From NCBI GenBank assembly GCA_946529215.1, contig CAMMZC010000001.1, forward strand, positions 94,180-158,179: DNA of 64,000 nt, read 5' to 3'. Below are positions 1 to 8,644 of this stretch, piece by piece; within the stretch, counting starts at the first letter, position 1; each line of letters starts with the position of its first letter. The notes under the pieces are model-generated. The model worked only from the letters and a program-made list of their open reading frames with translations. It had not been told where the DNA came from and did not search any database. This DNA comes from an uncultured Clostridia bacterium. GTDB taxonomy: Bacteria > Bacillota > Clostridia > TANB77 > CAG-508. Position numbers and translations under genes: made by a program.

Positions 1-277
1 CGCTTGTACTTCCATCACCAAAATTTTCTTGTATTTGATTTGCAAGCTCATCTTGATATTCTTGTATAGTTGAATCTTCATCATTTTGTGCATTTATCGT
101 TTTTTCTTTTGCATTTTGTGACTGTTCTATAATTGAATTATTGCCACTAAGTGTTGCAAGGCTAATTCCTGCTAGTATAAGTAATACTATAATAGTAATT
201 ACAAGTGCTATAAGCGTAATTCCCTTTGCTTCTTTTTTATTAATTATTTTTTTAGATTCTTGAATATCTTTTTTCAC
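1..277 (-). CDS. Type IV prepilin, incomplete at the window edge
   Basis: The first 92 residues of a prepilin are visible and the gene runs off the left end. The start is a GTG at 277, 5 bases after a GGAGG ribosome site. A short basic leader ends in KG, followed by ITLIALVITI and a hydrophobic stretch to about residue 44, the class III prepilin signature of many Clostridia. Mature position 5 is Ala rather than the usual Glu. After the helix comes a polar region rich in Gln, Glu and Asn. It lies 114 bases downstream of pilC on the same strand, so it probably closes or continues the pilus operon. Subunit role (major or minor) cannot be told from the fragment. Confidence 0.8.
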   Translation of the reverse strand, partial: MKKDIQESKKIINKKEAKGITLIALVITIIVLLILAGISLATLSGNNSIIEQSQNAKEKTINAQNDEDSTIQEYQDELANQIQENFGDGSTS

Positions 278-391
278 TTTTATTCCTCCATCTTCTCAAT
301 TTTTTAAATCTATAAAATTTTAGTCCTTTAAAATTCACCTATATATTTCCTTTTATTTTTTAATCCATCTTAATCTACTATTATCTCATTA

Positions 392-1738
392 TTACAAGTA
401 CATATCAAACAAGAAGTTACCGAAGTAAATTTGAATCATTGGTACTAGTACGATTACAACAAAGAATATTAATACAACACCAACAATTGAATACATAACT
501 TGTGGTAAAACCATAGTGATTTTTTCTATAGTGTTATTTATATCTATTTCCATATATTCTACAAGTTTATCCATCATTTCTGGTAAGTCAGTTTGCATAC
601 CTATTTTAAGCATTTCTATTATCATAGATGATGCCAAACCAGATCTTTCGAAAGGGGCAATCCATGATTCACCAATTAAAATATTATTTAAAGAATTTTC
701 TATAATTGAAAGCATAACATAATTGTTTATTACATTTTTACTAACATCTAATGCATCTTGTATTCTCATTCCATTTTTCAAATTCAAAAGCATTGCTTTC
801 ATAAGTCTTGAAAAATCAAGGGAAAAAATAAGTTTTCCAAATATTGGCATAGTATATTTAAAATAATGGAATTTATATCTTCCTTTAGGTGTTTGTATGT
901 ATAAAACAACTGCTACAACGGCTCCTGCAATCATAGCTGCAGGAATTGGCCACCACTTTAAGAATCCCCTTAAAAATGCTTGGAACGCAAGTGTTGCCGC
1001 AGGTATAACATCTTTGCTTGCTCCTAAACTGTCTAAAACTCCTTGTACTTGTGGCAAAGCATATAATGTTCCTACAAATAGCATTACAATTAATAATGCA
1101 AATTGTGCTATATTTGGAATTAAAATTCCTTTTATCTTTTTTGTTATAGCTGTGGAATTGTCTAAATATTCAACAGCTTGTTGCAAAGAATTTTCTAAAG
1201 AACCTGAAAGTTCGCCAACTCTTATCATATTTATATATATAAATGGGAATACATTTGAATAATATTCCATTGTTTTATACATATAGTCTCCTGCTTCTAC
1301 ACCAGCTAAAATATCTTCCAAAATTCCTGCAAAAGCCATATTTTCTGTACTTTCTATTATTGTAGATAATGCATGAACATTATTAAAGTTTGCTTTTTTT
1401 AGTAAATAAAAATTCTGAGTAAAAATTACTAAATCTCTTTCTGTAATCTTTTTTTGCATAGCAAAATACGATTTAACCACATCCATATTGCTCATTCTTC
1501 TTCTACTATTTGCATCAAGTTGAGTTGTACCTGCATTTTTTATAACTTCTTGTATAGTATTTATATTTCTTTTTTTCTTCGCTGGTTGAATTTTTCTTGC
1601 TATTGTTTGATTTATCGAAATTGGTGCTAATCCATTTGCCTTAAGTTTTCTAATTAATGAAATTCTACTTCCTTCTTCAACTCTATTTCTAACTATTAAT
1701 CCATTTTTATTAACAGCTTTATAAATATATGTTGGCAT
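392..1738 (-). CDS. pilC: Type IV pilus inner-membrane platform protein PilC (GspF family)
   Basis: A 448-residue polytopic membrane protein of the T2SSF family that forms the membrane platform on which the PilB and PilT motors act. The N-terminal basic region (about 1-90) is followed by a first T2SSF domain (about 100-200), a membrane segment near 205-228, a second near 263-282, a second T2SSF domain (about 300-410), and a C-terminal membrane segment near 418-440. Length matches PilC/GspF. It starts 32 bases after pilT ends, fitting co-transcription pilB-pilT-pilC. Confidence 0.92.
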   Translation of the reverse strand: MPTYIYKAVNKNGLIVRNRVEEGSRISLIRKLKANGLAPISINQTIARKIQPAKKKRNINTIQEVIKNAGTTQLDANSRRRMSNMDVVKSYFAMQKKITERDLVIFTQNFYLLKKANFNNVHALSTIIESTENMAFAGILEDILAGVEAGDYMYKTMEYYSNVFPFIYINMIRVGELSGSLENSLQQAVEYLDNSTAITKKIKGILIPNIAQFALLIVMLFVGTLYALPQVQGVLDSLGASKDVIPAATLAFQAFLRGFLKWWPIPAAMIAGAVVAVVLYIQTPKGRYKFHYFKYTMPIFGKLIFSLDFSRLMKAMLLNLKNGMRIQDALDVSKNVINNYVMLSIIENSLNNILIGESWIAPFERSGLASSMIIEMLKIGMQTDLPEMMDKLVEYMEIDINNTIEKITMVLPQVMYSIVGVVLIFFVVIVLVPMIQIYFGNFLFDMYL

Positions 1739-1770
1739 TTTTGACTCCTTTCATTTATATTTCCTTATTT

Positions 1771-2883
1771 TTACATTCCATTTTTAGCTTGTTTCTTTAT
1801 TTTTAATTGCATTACTGTTCTATTTAAAATTTCAATATTTTTCTCTTCAATCTGTGATTTTGCTTGATCTAGTGTTATTTTATCATCTACAAAAAGTTGT
1901 GCTAAAGAGTTTATCAATCCTATACTTCCATTAGATGAACCACTTTGTATTGCGTCTTCAATTTCAGAAACACTTATTTTATCTTTTCTTATTATTCCTG
2001 AAACTATATTATCAACTACCATTACCTCTGGTACCAAAACTAGCTTATTATCTGCAGTTGGTAAAAGTCTTTGAGAAACTACCATTTTTAGTAATGAAGC
2101 TAATAAATATTTTATTGTAGCTTGGTCTCTTACTTCGTAGAAATTTATCATTCTGTCTATTGTTTCTGCACAAGATTTTGTATGAAGTGTTCCTATAACT
2201 AAGTGTCCAGATTCTGCCATTTCTATTCCTGCTTCCATAGTTTCTTTGTCTCTTATCTCTCCAATAACTAAGATATCGCAGTCTTCTCTTAAAGAGTTCT
2301 TAACTCCATCACTATATGTTAATGAATCTTTTCCTTTTCCTACTTCTTTTTGTACTATCAAGGATTTTTTTGAATGATGTTTAAATTCTACTGGGTTTTC
2401 AAGTGTAAGAATTTTTCTATTTTGATTTTCATTTATATCATTTATTAATGCATTTAAAGTAGTTGTTTTACCAGAGTTAGTTTTTCCTGTAACCAATATT
2501 AGTCCTTGTGGTTGATATGTCATTCTTCTTACTATATCTGGCAAACCTAAATCTTCATATTTAGGTAAGTCATTTTTAATTATTCTTAGAGTTGCAACTG
2601 GTATATTTTCTGTATGAGAAATGTTAACCCTGAATCTTAATCCTGCATGTTCATAAGATGTATCAAGCAATCTTTTTTCTCTATATTGTTCATCTGCTTC
2701 AACATTTCCTTTTATCAAGTAATCATATATTTCCATCATATCGTCTTCTGTAAGAACATTAAATTCATCTATTGGCTCTAACCTTCTTGAAATTCTTAGC
2801 ATTGGTTTATTATTAGGAACTAAATGGATATCTGATGCATCTTTTGCAATTGCAATATCCAAAACTTTATTCATATCTATCAT
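1771..2883 (-). CDS. pilT: Twitching motility ATPase PilT
   Basis: A 370-residue hexameric secretion ATPase that powers pilus retraction. Visible motifs: Asp-box arginine region near residues 82-100, Walker A GKTNSGKT (about 133-140), Walker B DILVIGE (about 203-209) and the His box with GTLHT (about 228-235). The length and the lack of the PilB N-terminal domain and Cys4 motif separate it from PilB. It sits between pilB and pilC. The presence of a PilT suggests the pili can retract, which is inference from the family. Confidence 0.93.
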   Translation of the reverse strand: MIDMNKVLDIAIAKDASDIHLVPNNKPMLRISRRLEPIDEFNVLTEDDMMEIYDYLIKGNVEADEQYREKRLLDTSYEHAGLRFRVNISHTENIPVATLRIIKNDLPKYEDLGLPDIVRRMTYQPQGLILVTGKTNSGKTTTLNALINDINENQNRKILTLENPVEFKHHSKKSLIVQKEVGKGKDSLTYSDGVKNSLREDCDILVIGEIRDKETMEAGIEMAESGHLVIGTLHTKSCAETIDRMINFYEVRDQATIKYLLASLLKMVVSQRLLPTADNKLVLVPEVMVVDNIVSGIIRKDKISVSEIEDAIQSGSSNGSIGLINSLAQLFVDDKITLDQAKSQIEEKNIEILNRTVMQLKIKKQAKNGM

Positions 2884-2968
2884 TTACAAATCTCCCTTTC
2901 TTTCTTAAGTTATTTTATAAGTTGCATAAATAATTATTTTGAAAATAATATTATTTATTCAGCAAGAC

Positions 2969-4609
2969 TTACTGATTATAAATAAGCAACTTTCTATTTA
3001 TTTCATCTAAATTTGTAACTCCTTGTATTACTTTATTAATTCCATCAACTACTAATGGTCTATAGTTTTGCTCTAATGCTTTTCTTCTAATCTCTATACT
3101 AGATTTACCATCCATTATCATTTCTTTTAAATCATCTGTTATATCTAAAACTTCAAACAAACCGATTCTGTCATAATATCCAGAATGATTGCAATGTTCA
3201 CATCCAACAGCATTATATGTCTTTACACCTGATAAATCTACCTTTTCTCCGTATTTTTTAAGAATTCTTTCAATTACTTCTTTTTCTTGTTCTGTAAATT
3301 CTCTTTCTTTTCTGCAATTTGGACAAAGTCTTCTTACCAATCTTTGTGAAATAGTTGTCGCAACAGTACTTGCTATATCATAATCCTGTACTCCAACTTT
3401 TCTAAGTCTTGTTATTACCTCAACAGCATCAATTGTATGTATTGTAGACAAAACATAGTGTCCTGTTTGACCAGCTTGAATTGCTATTTCTGCTGTTTCT
3501 CTATCTCTTATCTCTCCTACTAAGATTACATCTGGGTCTTGTCTTAAAATCGTTCTCAAACTATCAGAAAATCCTATATTTCCTTCAACTTCAATTTGGT
3601 TTAGTCCTGGAATTCTTATTTCAACAGGATCTTCAATTGTTGTAATATTTATACTATCATTTCTTAGGTAATCTAAAATACTGTATAAAGATGTTGTTTT
3701 ACCTTCTCCTGTAGGTGCAGCCATTATTGTTAAACTGTTCTTCTTATTAACTGCTCTATCTAATTGATCTTCACTATATGGATACCCCAAATCAAAAATA
3801 TTTCTAATATTTGAATTCTTCTTTAGTAGTCTTAAAACAAATTTTTCTCCATAAATATTTTTTTGTGAAGATACACGAATATTATAATCTGGATATAGCA
3901 ATATTCTACCATCTTGAGAGTTTTGTTTTTCTTGGTGCATATTAGAAATCGCTTTTAATCTTCCAATTAATTGAGCTTGTCTATCTTTTGGCACACTTGT
4001 AATTACAAATAATTCTCCATCAATTCTAAATCTAACTCTTACTGAATCTACTTGAGGCTCTATATGTATATCACTTGCCCTTTTTTCAATTGCAAGTTTA
4101 ATTATATTATCTATTATTTCTGTAGTAGTTTCATTTCCTGCTATGTTTTCCATATCTTTGTTAGATTGTTCTTCATAACTCTCTAAAAATTCTTCTACAT
4201 TACTTTGAAATGCTATATAAATATCTAAAACTAACCCTTTATTAAGCATAAGCATTTTTATGCTTTTTATGCTACTTTCACTAGTTGCAACATCTGCAAA
4301 TGCAACTTTAATTCTTCCTGCTTCAATTTCAAAAGGTATAGCTTTATTTTTTTTCATTACATCAAATGGAATATAATCTGTTGGTTCTATTTTGATACTA
4401 TCATATTGCAAATATTTTCCTTTTTTTCCTAAGGTTTCAGCAACTGTATTTATTAACTTATTTGGATCTGCTGCTTTTAAAATATATAAAATATCTCCAA
4501 TTTTTCTTGAACGGTGCGTTTCTTGGTATTTTAGTGCTTTTTCTATATCTTGTCCTGTTACAACTCCTCTTTTAACCAATTCTATTCCTAATGGTTGATT
4601 TTTTGCCAT
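2969..4609 (-). CDS. pilB: Type IV pilus assembly ATPase PilB
   Basis: A 546-residue extension ATPase. It has an N-terminal MshEN-like domain (about 1-145), the core ATPase with Walker A APTGEGKTT (about 298-306), Walker B DVILVGE near 365, a His box GHYVLSTIHT, and a zinc-type Cys4 motif (CPNC ... CEHC) near 440-475, all typical of PilB/GspE. The ribosome site AAGGAAGGA precedes ATG 4609. A sigma-A-like promoter is visible just upstream, so pilB, pilT, pilC and the edge prepilin may form a transcription unit that can be started separately from the genes for the subunits. Confidence 0.94.
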   Translation of the reverse strand: MAKNQPLGIELVKRGVVTGQDIEKALKYQETHRSRKIGDILYILKAADPNKLINTVAETLGKKGKYLQYDSIKIEPTDYIPFDVMKKNKAIPFEIEAGRIKVAFADVATSESSIKSIKMLMLNKGLVLDIYIAFQSNVEEFLESYEEQSNKDMENIAGNETTTEIIDNIIKLAIEKRASDIHIEPQVDSVRVRFRIDGELFVITSVPKDRQAQLIGRLKAISNMHQEKQNSQDGRILLYPDYNIRVSSQKNIYGEKFVLRLLKKNSNIRNIFDLGYPYSEDQLDRAVNKKNSLTIMAAPTGEGKTTSLYSILDYLRNDSINITTIEDPVEIRIPGLNQIEVEGNIGFSDSLRTILRQDPDVILVGEIRDRETAEIAIQAGQTGHYVLSTIHTIDAVEVITRLRKVGVQDYDIASTVATTISQRLVRRLCPNCRKEREFTEQEKEVIERILKKYGEKVDLSGVKTYNAVGCEHCNHSGYYDRIGLFEVLDITDDLKEMIMDGKSSIEIRRKALEQNYRPLVVDGINKVIQGVTNLDEINRKLLIYNQ

Positions 4610-4643
4610 ATTAAATCCTTCCTTTCTTATGTTCTCTATTTAT

Positions 4644-4672
4644 ATTATAATATTTTTGCAATCATTTGTCTT
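4644..4672 (-). promoter_or_regulatory. Probable sigma-A promoter of pilB
   Basis: On the minus strand AAGACA (4667-4672), a 17-base spacer and TATAAT (4644-4649) lie about 35 bases upstream of the pilB start. The -35 is a 4 of 6 match to TTGACA, the -10 is perfect. A pair of TGTAAT hexamers (4685-4690 and 4695-4700, 10 bases apart) sits upstream. Confidence 0.55.
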
Positions 4673-4785
4673 GTTTTTTTTAAAATTACATAAAATTACA
4701 TTATTTTGAAAATTTTTCAATTGATAAATAGAATTTCTAAATATATTAAATTCTACGTAAATCATATATTAGTCTTTACTAAATA

Positions 4786-5230
4786 CTAAAAAATATTATT
4801 ATATGTTATTTCACCAATTGTAATTGATGTATATAATCTATTTTCTCTATATGAAAAAGTACAATTATCTATATTCTCACAAAGTGTAATAAATTTTTTC
4901 TCTTCATTTCCATTTTCTAATACAATAAAAAATAATTTATTGTCTTCATATAAATACCTATGTTGAGTTCCATCTGTTAAAGCAAGTACAACCTCACTAT
5001 TTTCCTGTCCATATTCTAATTCTATACTTTCAATCTTTCCGTGAACTAAAATCATCTGTTATATATGCCATAAATCTGGAATACTGATCTGCAGTTTTTT
5101 TGGATATAATAGTTTCTTCAGTATTATTATAAAAATATCTTATAAGAATTGATGATGTTCCAATTAAAAAGGTAAGTATAATAATATATATTATAAGTGA
5201 AATCATTGTTATTCCTTTATTATCTTTCAT
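4786..5230 (-). CDS. PilW/PulJ-like minor pseudopilin split by a +1 frameshift
   Basis: Two overlapping reading frames form one pseudopilin. Frame one (5230 to 5030) gives leader MKDNKG, a hydrophobic helix from ITMISLIIYI and 63 residues up to ...DDFSS, then CGG AAA GAT TGA. Frame two (readable upstream to 5055, stop at 4786) continues from GGA AAG ATT as GKIESIEL and 76 more residues of beta-rich sequence typical of PulJ-type subunits. Skipping the single C at 5041 joins them into a 147-residue protein. Frame two has a stop only nine codons before the junction, so the shift must happen between that point and the TGA. The in-frame codon at the break is CGG. It lies between the other pseudopilin and pilB. 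Product identity is good; whether it is broken or recoded is open. Confidence 0.7.
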
Positions 5231-5697
5231 TTAAGCCTCCTTATTAATGTCTTTAGAGTTAATTCTTGAGTTTGCCCTCCAACTCTATATTCTACTTTTG
5301 CAATAACAGTCTTTATAGTATTATGTTGAGGTGTTGGTTCTTGTGTACTATGAGAATCAGCATAATCAATTACTTCTACATATACTTTATAACTAGAGTT
5401 ATTTGTATTGATTACAGCATTAGTTTGATTTTCGTCAATAGACATTTTTCCTATATAAATTTTATCTTTTAATTTTTGCAAAACTGTATTTGCATTTACA
5501 TTTTCTATATTAATTCCTTTAGATGCCTCAATAGTATTTGTTAGTATATTTATTGCCTCAGCCTTAACTTCAGAAGTCCTTTTGGTTACTTGTATATTAT
5601 ATACTAGTCCCATTATTGTTGGAACAAGTATTAATAAAATTATTACAGCAATTGTTGCATCAGTCATTACAAACCCTTTATTATTTCGAAATTTCAT
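5227..5697 (-). CDS. Minor pseudopilin of the type IV pilus
   Basis: A 156-residue prepilin-like protein. I place the start at ATG 5697 because GAAAGGGAAAGC precedes it and the upstream extension would run into pilD. The leader MKFRNNKG is followed by FVMTDATIAVIILLILVPTI, a class III prepilin helix whose mature position 5 is Asp (D) rather than Glu, then a short globular part. The stop overlaps the start of the next pseudopilin by 4 bases, so the two are probably translated together and sit as minor subunits at the pilus tip or priming complex, by analogy with PilV/PilW. Confidence 0.75.
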   Translation of the reverse strand: MKFRNNKGFVMTDATIAVIILLILVPTIMGLVYNIQVTKRTSEVKAEAINILTNTIEASKGINIENVNANTVLQKLKDKIYIGKMSIDENQTNAVINTNNSSYKVYVEVIDYADSHSTQEPTPQHNTIKTVIAKVEYRVGGQTQELTLKTLIRRLK

Positions 5698-5716
5698 AGC
5701 TTTCCCTTTCAAATCT

Positions 5717-6523
5717 TTATAAATACATATATAATACATTAATTAACATTAATATATTTGATATTGATAAATAAAATCCTATATTTAATTTACTACATAT
5801 GTCTTTTTCATTAATTTTGACTTTGCTCTTATATGACTTCATTTTATTAAATAATATGTAAAGTACAATTATTAATAATGTCATTATTACTGTTAAAATA
5901 GTTACAACTTCTCCTGTAAATACTACCATTATAAGTAATAAAATCAAAATTGAAAGTGTATAACTTGTTTTCGCTTTTTTCTTTAATATAATTGTGTCAA
6001 TTATTAGTAAAATTAACGTAATTGATAGATACATAATATATCTATATATATTAGTTCTATCTACTATGCATAGATATATTATGTATAAAACTAATATTCC
6101 TAAAGCATAATATATAACACTTTTTTCTATTTTTCTTTTTTCTAAATCAATTCCTGCGATGATTACAATTCCAGATAAATATAAAATTAAAAATCCAAGT
6201 TCAATTAAAGTATGTATTTGTAAATTTGAATAGCTAATATTAAATCCTTTAGCTAATAATACTAATACAATTCCTGATAATATCTCTATAATTAAATATC
6301 TTGGTCTTATTTTTTGTTTGCATTGCTTACATTTTCCGCCTAAGAATATATAACTTAATACTGGAATTAATTCAAAAAATCCTAATTTATGATTACAGTT
6401 AGGGCAAAATGAATGTGTGTGTGTTATATCTATTTTATTTGGTATTCTGTATATGGCAAGTGTGTAAAAACTGCCAAATAAGGTTCCCATTATGAATATT
6501 ATTATGTATAAGAATATGTCCAT
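5717..6523 (-). CDS. pilD: Prepilin peptidase PilD-like (A24 family), altered second active site
   Basis: A 268-residue polytopic membrane protein that should cleave prepilin leaders. The N-terminal DiS_P_DiS-type domain carries the zinc cysteines C40, C43, C65 and C68. The first catalytic Asp is likely D126 in GIDLEKRKI. The second motif of the family, GxGD, is not visible: the corresponding membrane loop reads TGEVV at 203-207, offering a Glu (E205) instead. About eight membrane segments are visible. It lies between the major pilin and the minor pseudopilins. Assignment rests on the N-terminal domain and context; activity with the altered motif is uncertain. Confidence 0.78.
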   Translation of the reverse strand: MDIFLYIIIFIMGTLFGSFYTLAIYRIPNKIDITHTHSFCPNCNHKLGFFELIPVLSYIFLGGKCKQCKQKIRPRYLIIEILSGIVLVLLAKGFNISYSNLQIHTLIELGFLILYLSGIVIIAGIDLEKRKIEKSVIYYALGILVLYIIYLCIVDRTNIYRYIMYLSITLILLIIDTIILKKKAKTSYTLSILILLLIMVVFTGEVVTILTVIMTLLIIVLYILFNKMKSYKSKVKINEKDICSKLNIGFYLSISNILMLINVLYMYL

Positions 6524-6660
6524 TTTTTCTCCTTCTTTGGTTTATTTTTTGGATAAGAACAAATCGAAACATAATAAAATTTTTTTGTCTTTAAATTTGT
6601 TAATATGTTTCGTAAATTTGTTCTGCGCGAAATTTTCTTTAAAAAATTTCTGTGCATTTC

Positions 6661-6709
6661 GCTTTTATATAATAATAAAATCTTTTAGATTTTTTTATTA
6701 TATAAAAGC
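6661..6709. repeat. 22-bp hairpin next to the pilin terminator
   Basis: An inverted repeat with arms 6661-6682 and 6688-6709, one mismatch, 5-base loop. It overlaps by a few bases (6704-6709) with the neighbouring terminator hairpin, so the two structures compete for the shared AAAAGC bases in RNA. It lies between the major pilin and pilD and may tune read-through or mRNA stability. Confidence 0.6.
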
Positions 6710-6740
6710 ATATGCATATAGCATGCATATGCTTTTTATA
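6704..6740 (-). terminator. Terminator-like hairpin after the major pilin
   Basis: Arms AAAAGCATATGCAT (6704-6717) and ATGCATATGCTTTT (6723-6736) pair perfectly over 14 bp with a 5-base loop; on the minus strand the stem runs into TTTTATATAAT. It starts 12 bases after the pilin stop. Partial termination here would give more pilin than pilD and downstream products. Confidence 0.7.
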
Positions 6741-6751
6741 ATAAATCTAAA

Positions 6752-7183
6752 TTAATTCCATACTAACTTTCCTGAACTAGCTGCAGTTGTTCCTGATGCT
6801 GGATTTGTTATAGTAAGTGTAGCTGTTGCTGTTACACTTGTATCTGATTTACTTGTTACTGTTACAGTAGTTGATTCCAATTTTGCTGTAAATTTTGCAT
6901 CAGCAGGTATTTTAGTTAATTCAGCCTGAAATAAAGTTGTAAGAGTGTCTGTTCCTAATTTTCCAGTATAATATTTATCTAAATAACTAGCATAAGCTGA
7001 ATTCCAAGCTAAAGCAACTTGATCTTTTCCCTCAGCTATTTCATTTGTAGAAACACTACCTTTAGCCCTTCCTAATAAAGAATTTTCTCCTGAAAGCATT
7101 GCTATAGATACACCTGCTAGAATTAATAGAACGATAATTGTTATAACTAAAGCTATTAATGTTATACCTTTGTTTCCTTTCAT
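6752..7183 (-). CDS. Major type IV pilin (probable)
   Basis: A 143-residue prepilin with leader MKGNKG, then ITLIALVITIIVLLILAGV and a globular domain rich in Thr, Ser and Ala with several beta strands, including VTVTSKSDTSVTATATLTI. Mature residue 5 is Ala, not Glu. An exceptionally strong site (AAAGGGGGGG) lies 6 bases before ATG 7183, a 28-bp palindrome precedes it and a strong hairpin follows it, all of which fit an abundant subunit. It stands between the pilM-N-O-P-like genes and pilD. Major-pilin status is inferred from expression signals and position. Confidence 0.8.
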   Translation of the reverse strand: MKGNKGITLIALVITIIVLLILAGVSIAMLSGENSLLGRAKGSVSTNEIAEGKDQVALAWNSAYASYLDKYYTGKLGTDTLTTLFQAELTKIPADAKFTAKLESTTVTVTSKSDTSVTATATLTITNPASGTTAASSGKLVWN

Positions 7184-7221
7184 TTTTTTCCCCCCTTTGC
7201 AATTAAATTATTTATCTTGAG

Positions 7222-7249
7222 TATATTAATTTACGCGTAAATTAATATA
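7222..7249. repeat. Perfect 28-bp palindrome upstream of the major pilin
   Basis: Every base from 7222 to 7235 pairs with 7236 to 7249; the centre is TTACGCGTAA (7231-7240). It lies between the pilP-like stop (7264) and the pilin ribosome site. It could be an operator, an mRNA processing or stabilising hairpin, or a weak terminator; no T-run follows on the minus strand. Confidence 0.85.
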
Positions 7250-7263
7250 ACTTTAAAAACTGA

Positions 7264-7716
7264 TTATTTTGTAGTAATTACTTCTTCTGATTTACTTGTT
7301 TTGTTATTTTTCAAATTACTTGTTTCATTTTCTTTTGTATCAGAATCTGTATCTGTATTTTCTGTTGTACTTGAATTTGAATTATTTTCACTTCCTGGCT
7401 TTTTTGTGCTGCTACTTGCATCTGGGCTTTGCCTTGTTGGGTCAAAAGGATCAGATTTTCCTGCTACATAATCATTTGTTACTTTGTAATTTGATAAATC
7501 TGAAGATGTAACTTCAAAAGTTTTTATTATTTGTTCATTTCTTTTATCAATATTATCTGCTTTTAGTTCTTTTATTTTTTCAGAAGCAGAATATTGAGTA
7601 ACCTCAGGAACAACTTTCCTACTTGGTATATATTCATAAAATATAACTGCAAATAATAGCATACCAGCTAATGCAACTAAAAGCATTATTATTATTTCTT
7701 TTATAATTTTTGCCAT
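7264..7716 (-). CDS. PilP-like type IV pilus assembly protein (tentative)
   Basis: A 150-residue protein. I use ATG 7716 because AAGGAGGT lies 6 bases before it and overlaps the stop of the pilO-like gene, so the two are translationally coupled. An N-terminal membrane anchor (about 6-30) is followed by a short extracytoplasmic part and a Ser/Asn/Thr/Glu-rich tail. The stretch KSDPFDP near residue 90 recalls the DPF motif of PilP/GspC proteins, and the position after pilM-N and pilO fits. Homology beyond that motif is not visible, so the PilP call is inference. Confidence 0.5.
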   Translation of the reverse strand: MAKIIKEIIIMLLVALAGMLLFAVIFYEYIPSRKVVPEVTQYSASEKIKELKADNIDKRNEQIIKTFEVTSSDLSNYKVTNDYVAGKSDPFDPTRQSPDASSSTKKPGSENNSNSSTTENTDTDSDTKENETSNLKNNKTSKSEEVITTK

Positions 7717-7726
7717 AACTACCTCC

Positions 7727-8584
7727 TTAAGTTGTAGTATTTGTTGTGGTATTTTCATTTGAACTTTCTATATTTGAATCTACCGAATTAGACTGTGAAT
7801 TAGTTGTATTTTCTGTTGAATTAGTATTACCACCTGTTTCCGTCTGATTTGTATTCGACGTATTTGTATCTGTTGCAGATGTTGTGTTTGTTGTGTTTGT
7901 ATTATTGTTTTTTTCATTATTTGTGTCATTTTCATTTGTCTCGTTCTTAGTATTCTTATTATTACCATTACCATTTTCATTATCTAAAGATTTTACATCT
8001 ATTCTTATCTCTTTACAAGTAAATGTTCCCTCTACATAATGATTATTTTTTTCTTCATCTTCTGTAGTTGTACTTGCACGAGTCATTTTAAAATCTTCTA
8101 TTTTAAATCCAAGTCTTGAATCATTTTCTATTGCATATATAAATGAGGCTACATTTGAATATCTTCCAACCACAGTGATAATTAAATTATATACTTCATT
8201 AGCACTTCCATTTGTAACTTGCATTTTAGGAGTTACTTTATTATCTTTTGCATAATTTCCGATTTTAGTCCACAGAAATTCTAGTTTATATTTTTCTTTT
8301 TGTAAATATTTACTATTAGAAATCATAGTAGCTTGTTCTTCATATTCTTTTTTCTTTTCTTCTAATAATTCGCCAGTATTATTAAGCTTTGATATTGCTT
8401 CTGGGTAACTGGTATTTACTAATATTCCTAAATCAGCATTTTTTTGATCAATTATTTCATTTTCTTCTACTATTTTTTTTATTCCCCATATTTCAAATTT
8501 TCCTATATTAGTTCCTCTATATATTACAAGTCCTGTAAATATAAATAGAGCAATTGCTAATATCGCAAATAAAATTTTCCTCAT
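7727..8584 (-). CDS. pilO: PilO-like type IV pilus alignment protein
   Basis: A 285-residue protein with an N-terminal membrane segment (about 4-22), a coiled-coil region (about 35-105), a small ferredoxin-like domain (about 120-185, YNLIITVVGRYSNVASFIYAIE is the core), and a long low-complexity tail of Asn, Thr, Glu and Ser from about 195 to the end. The first three parts match PilO/GspM layout. It directly follows the PilM-PilN fusion and is coupled to the pilP-like gene. The repetitive tail is unusual for PilO and probably spans the cell wall. Confidence 0.72.
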   Translation of the reverse strand: MRKILFAILAIALFIFTGLVIYRGTNIGKFEIWGIKKIVEENEIIDQKNADLGILVNTSYPEAISKLNNTGELLEEKKKEYEEQATMISNSKYLQKEKYKLEFLWTKIGNYAKDNKVTPKMQVTNGSANEVYNLIITVVGRYSNVASFIYAIENDSRLGFKIEDFKMTRASTTTEDEEKNNHYVEGTFTCKEIRIDVKSLDNENGNGNNKNTKNETNENDTNNEKNNNTNTTNTTSATDTNTSNTNQTETGGNTNSTENTTNSQSNSVDSNIESSNENTTTNTTT

Positions 8585-8644
8585 GACGTTTCTCCTTCTA
8601 TTATAGTTAAGCTCAAATTTGTCTATTATTGTTAAAATTTATAA

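Noticed and set aside
897..1262. Plus-strand frame over pilC and similar frames over other minus-strand genes
   Set aside because: They are antisense shadows with no ribosome sites and atypical composition.
4685..4700. TGTAAT pair upstream of the pilB promoter as a WalR box
   Set aside because: The hexamers are 10, not 11, bases apart, so they miss the N5 spacing; kept only as a note.
7780..7980. Minus-strand 66-residue frame within the pilO-like gene
   Set aside because: It is a shadow of the Asn/Thr-rich low-complexity tail and has no ribosome site.
7800..7980. Short repeats in the pilO-like gene as a CRISPR or satellite
   Set aside because: They are codon-level runs of Asn and Thr without regular spacers.
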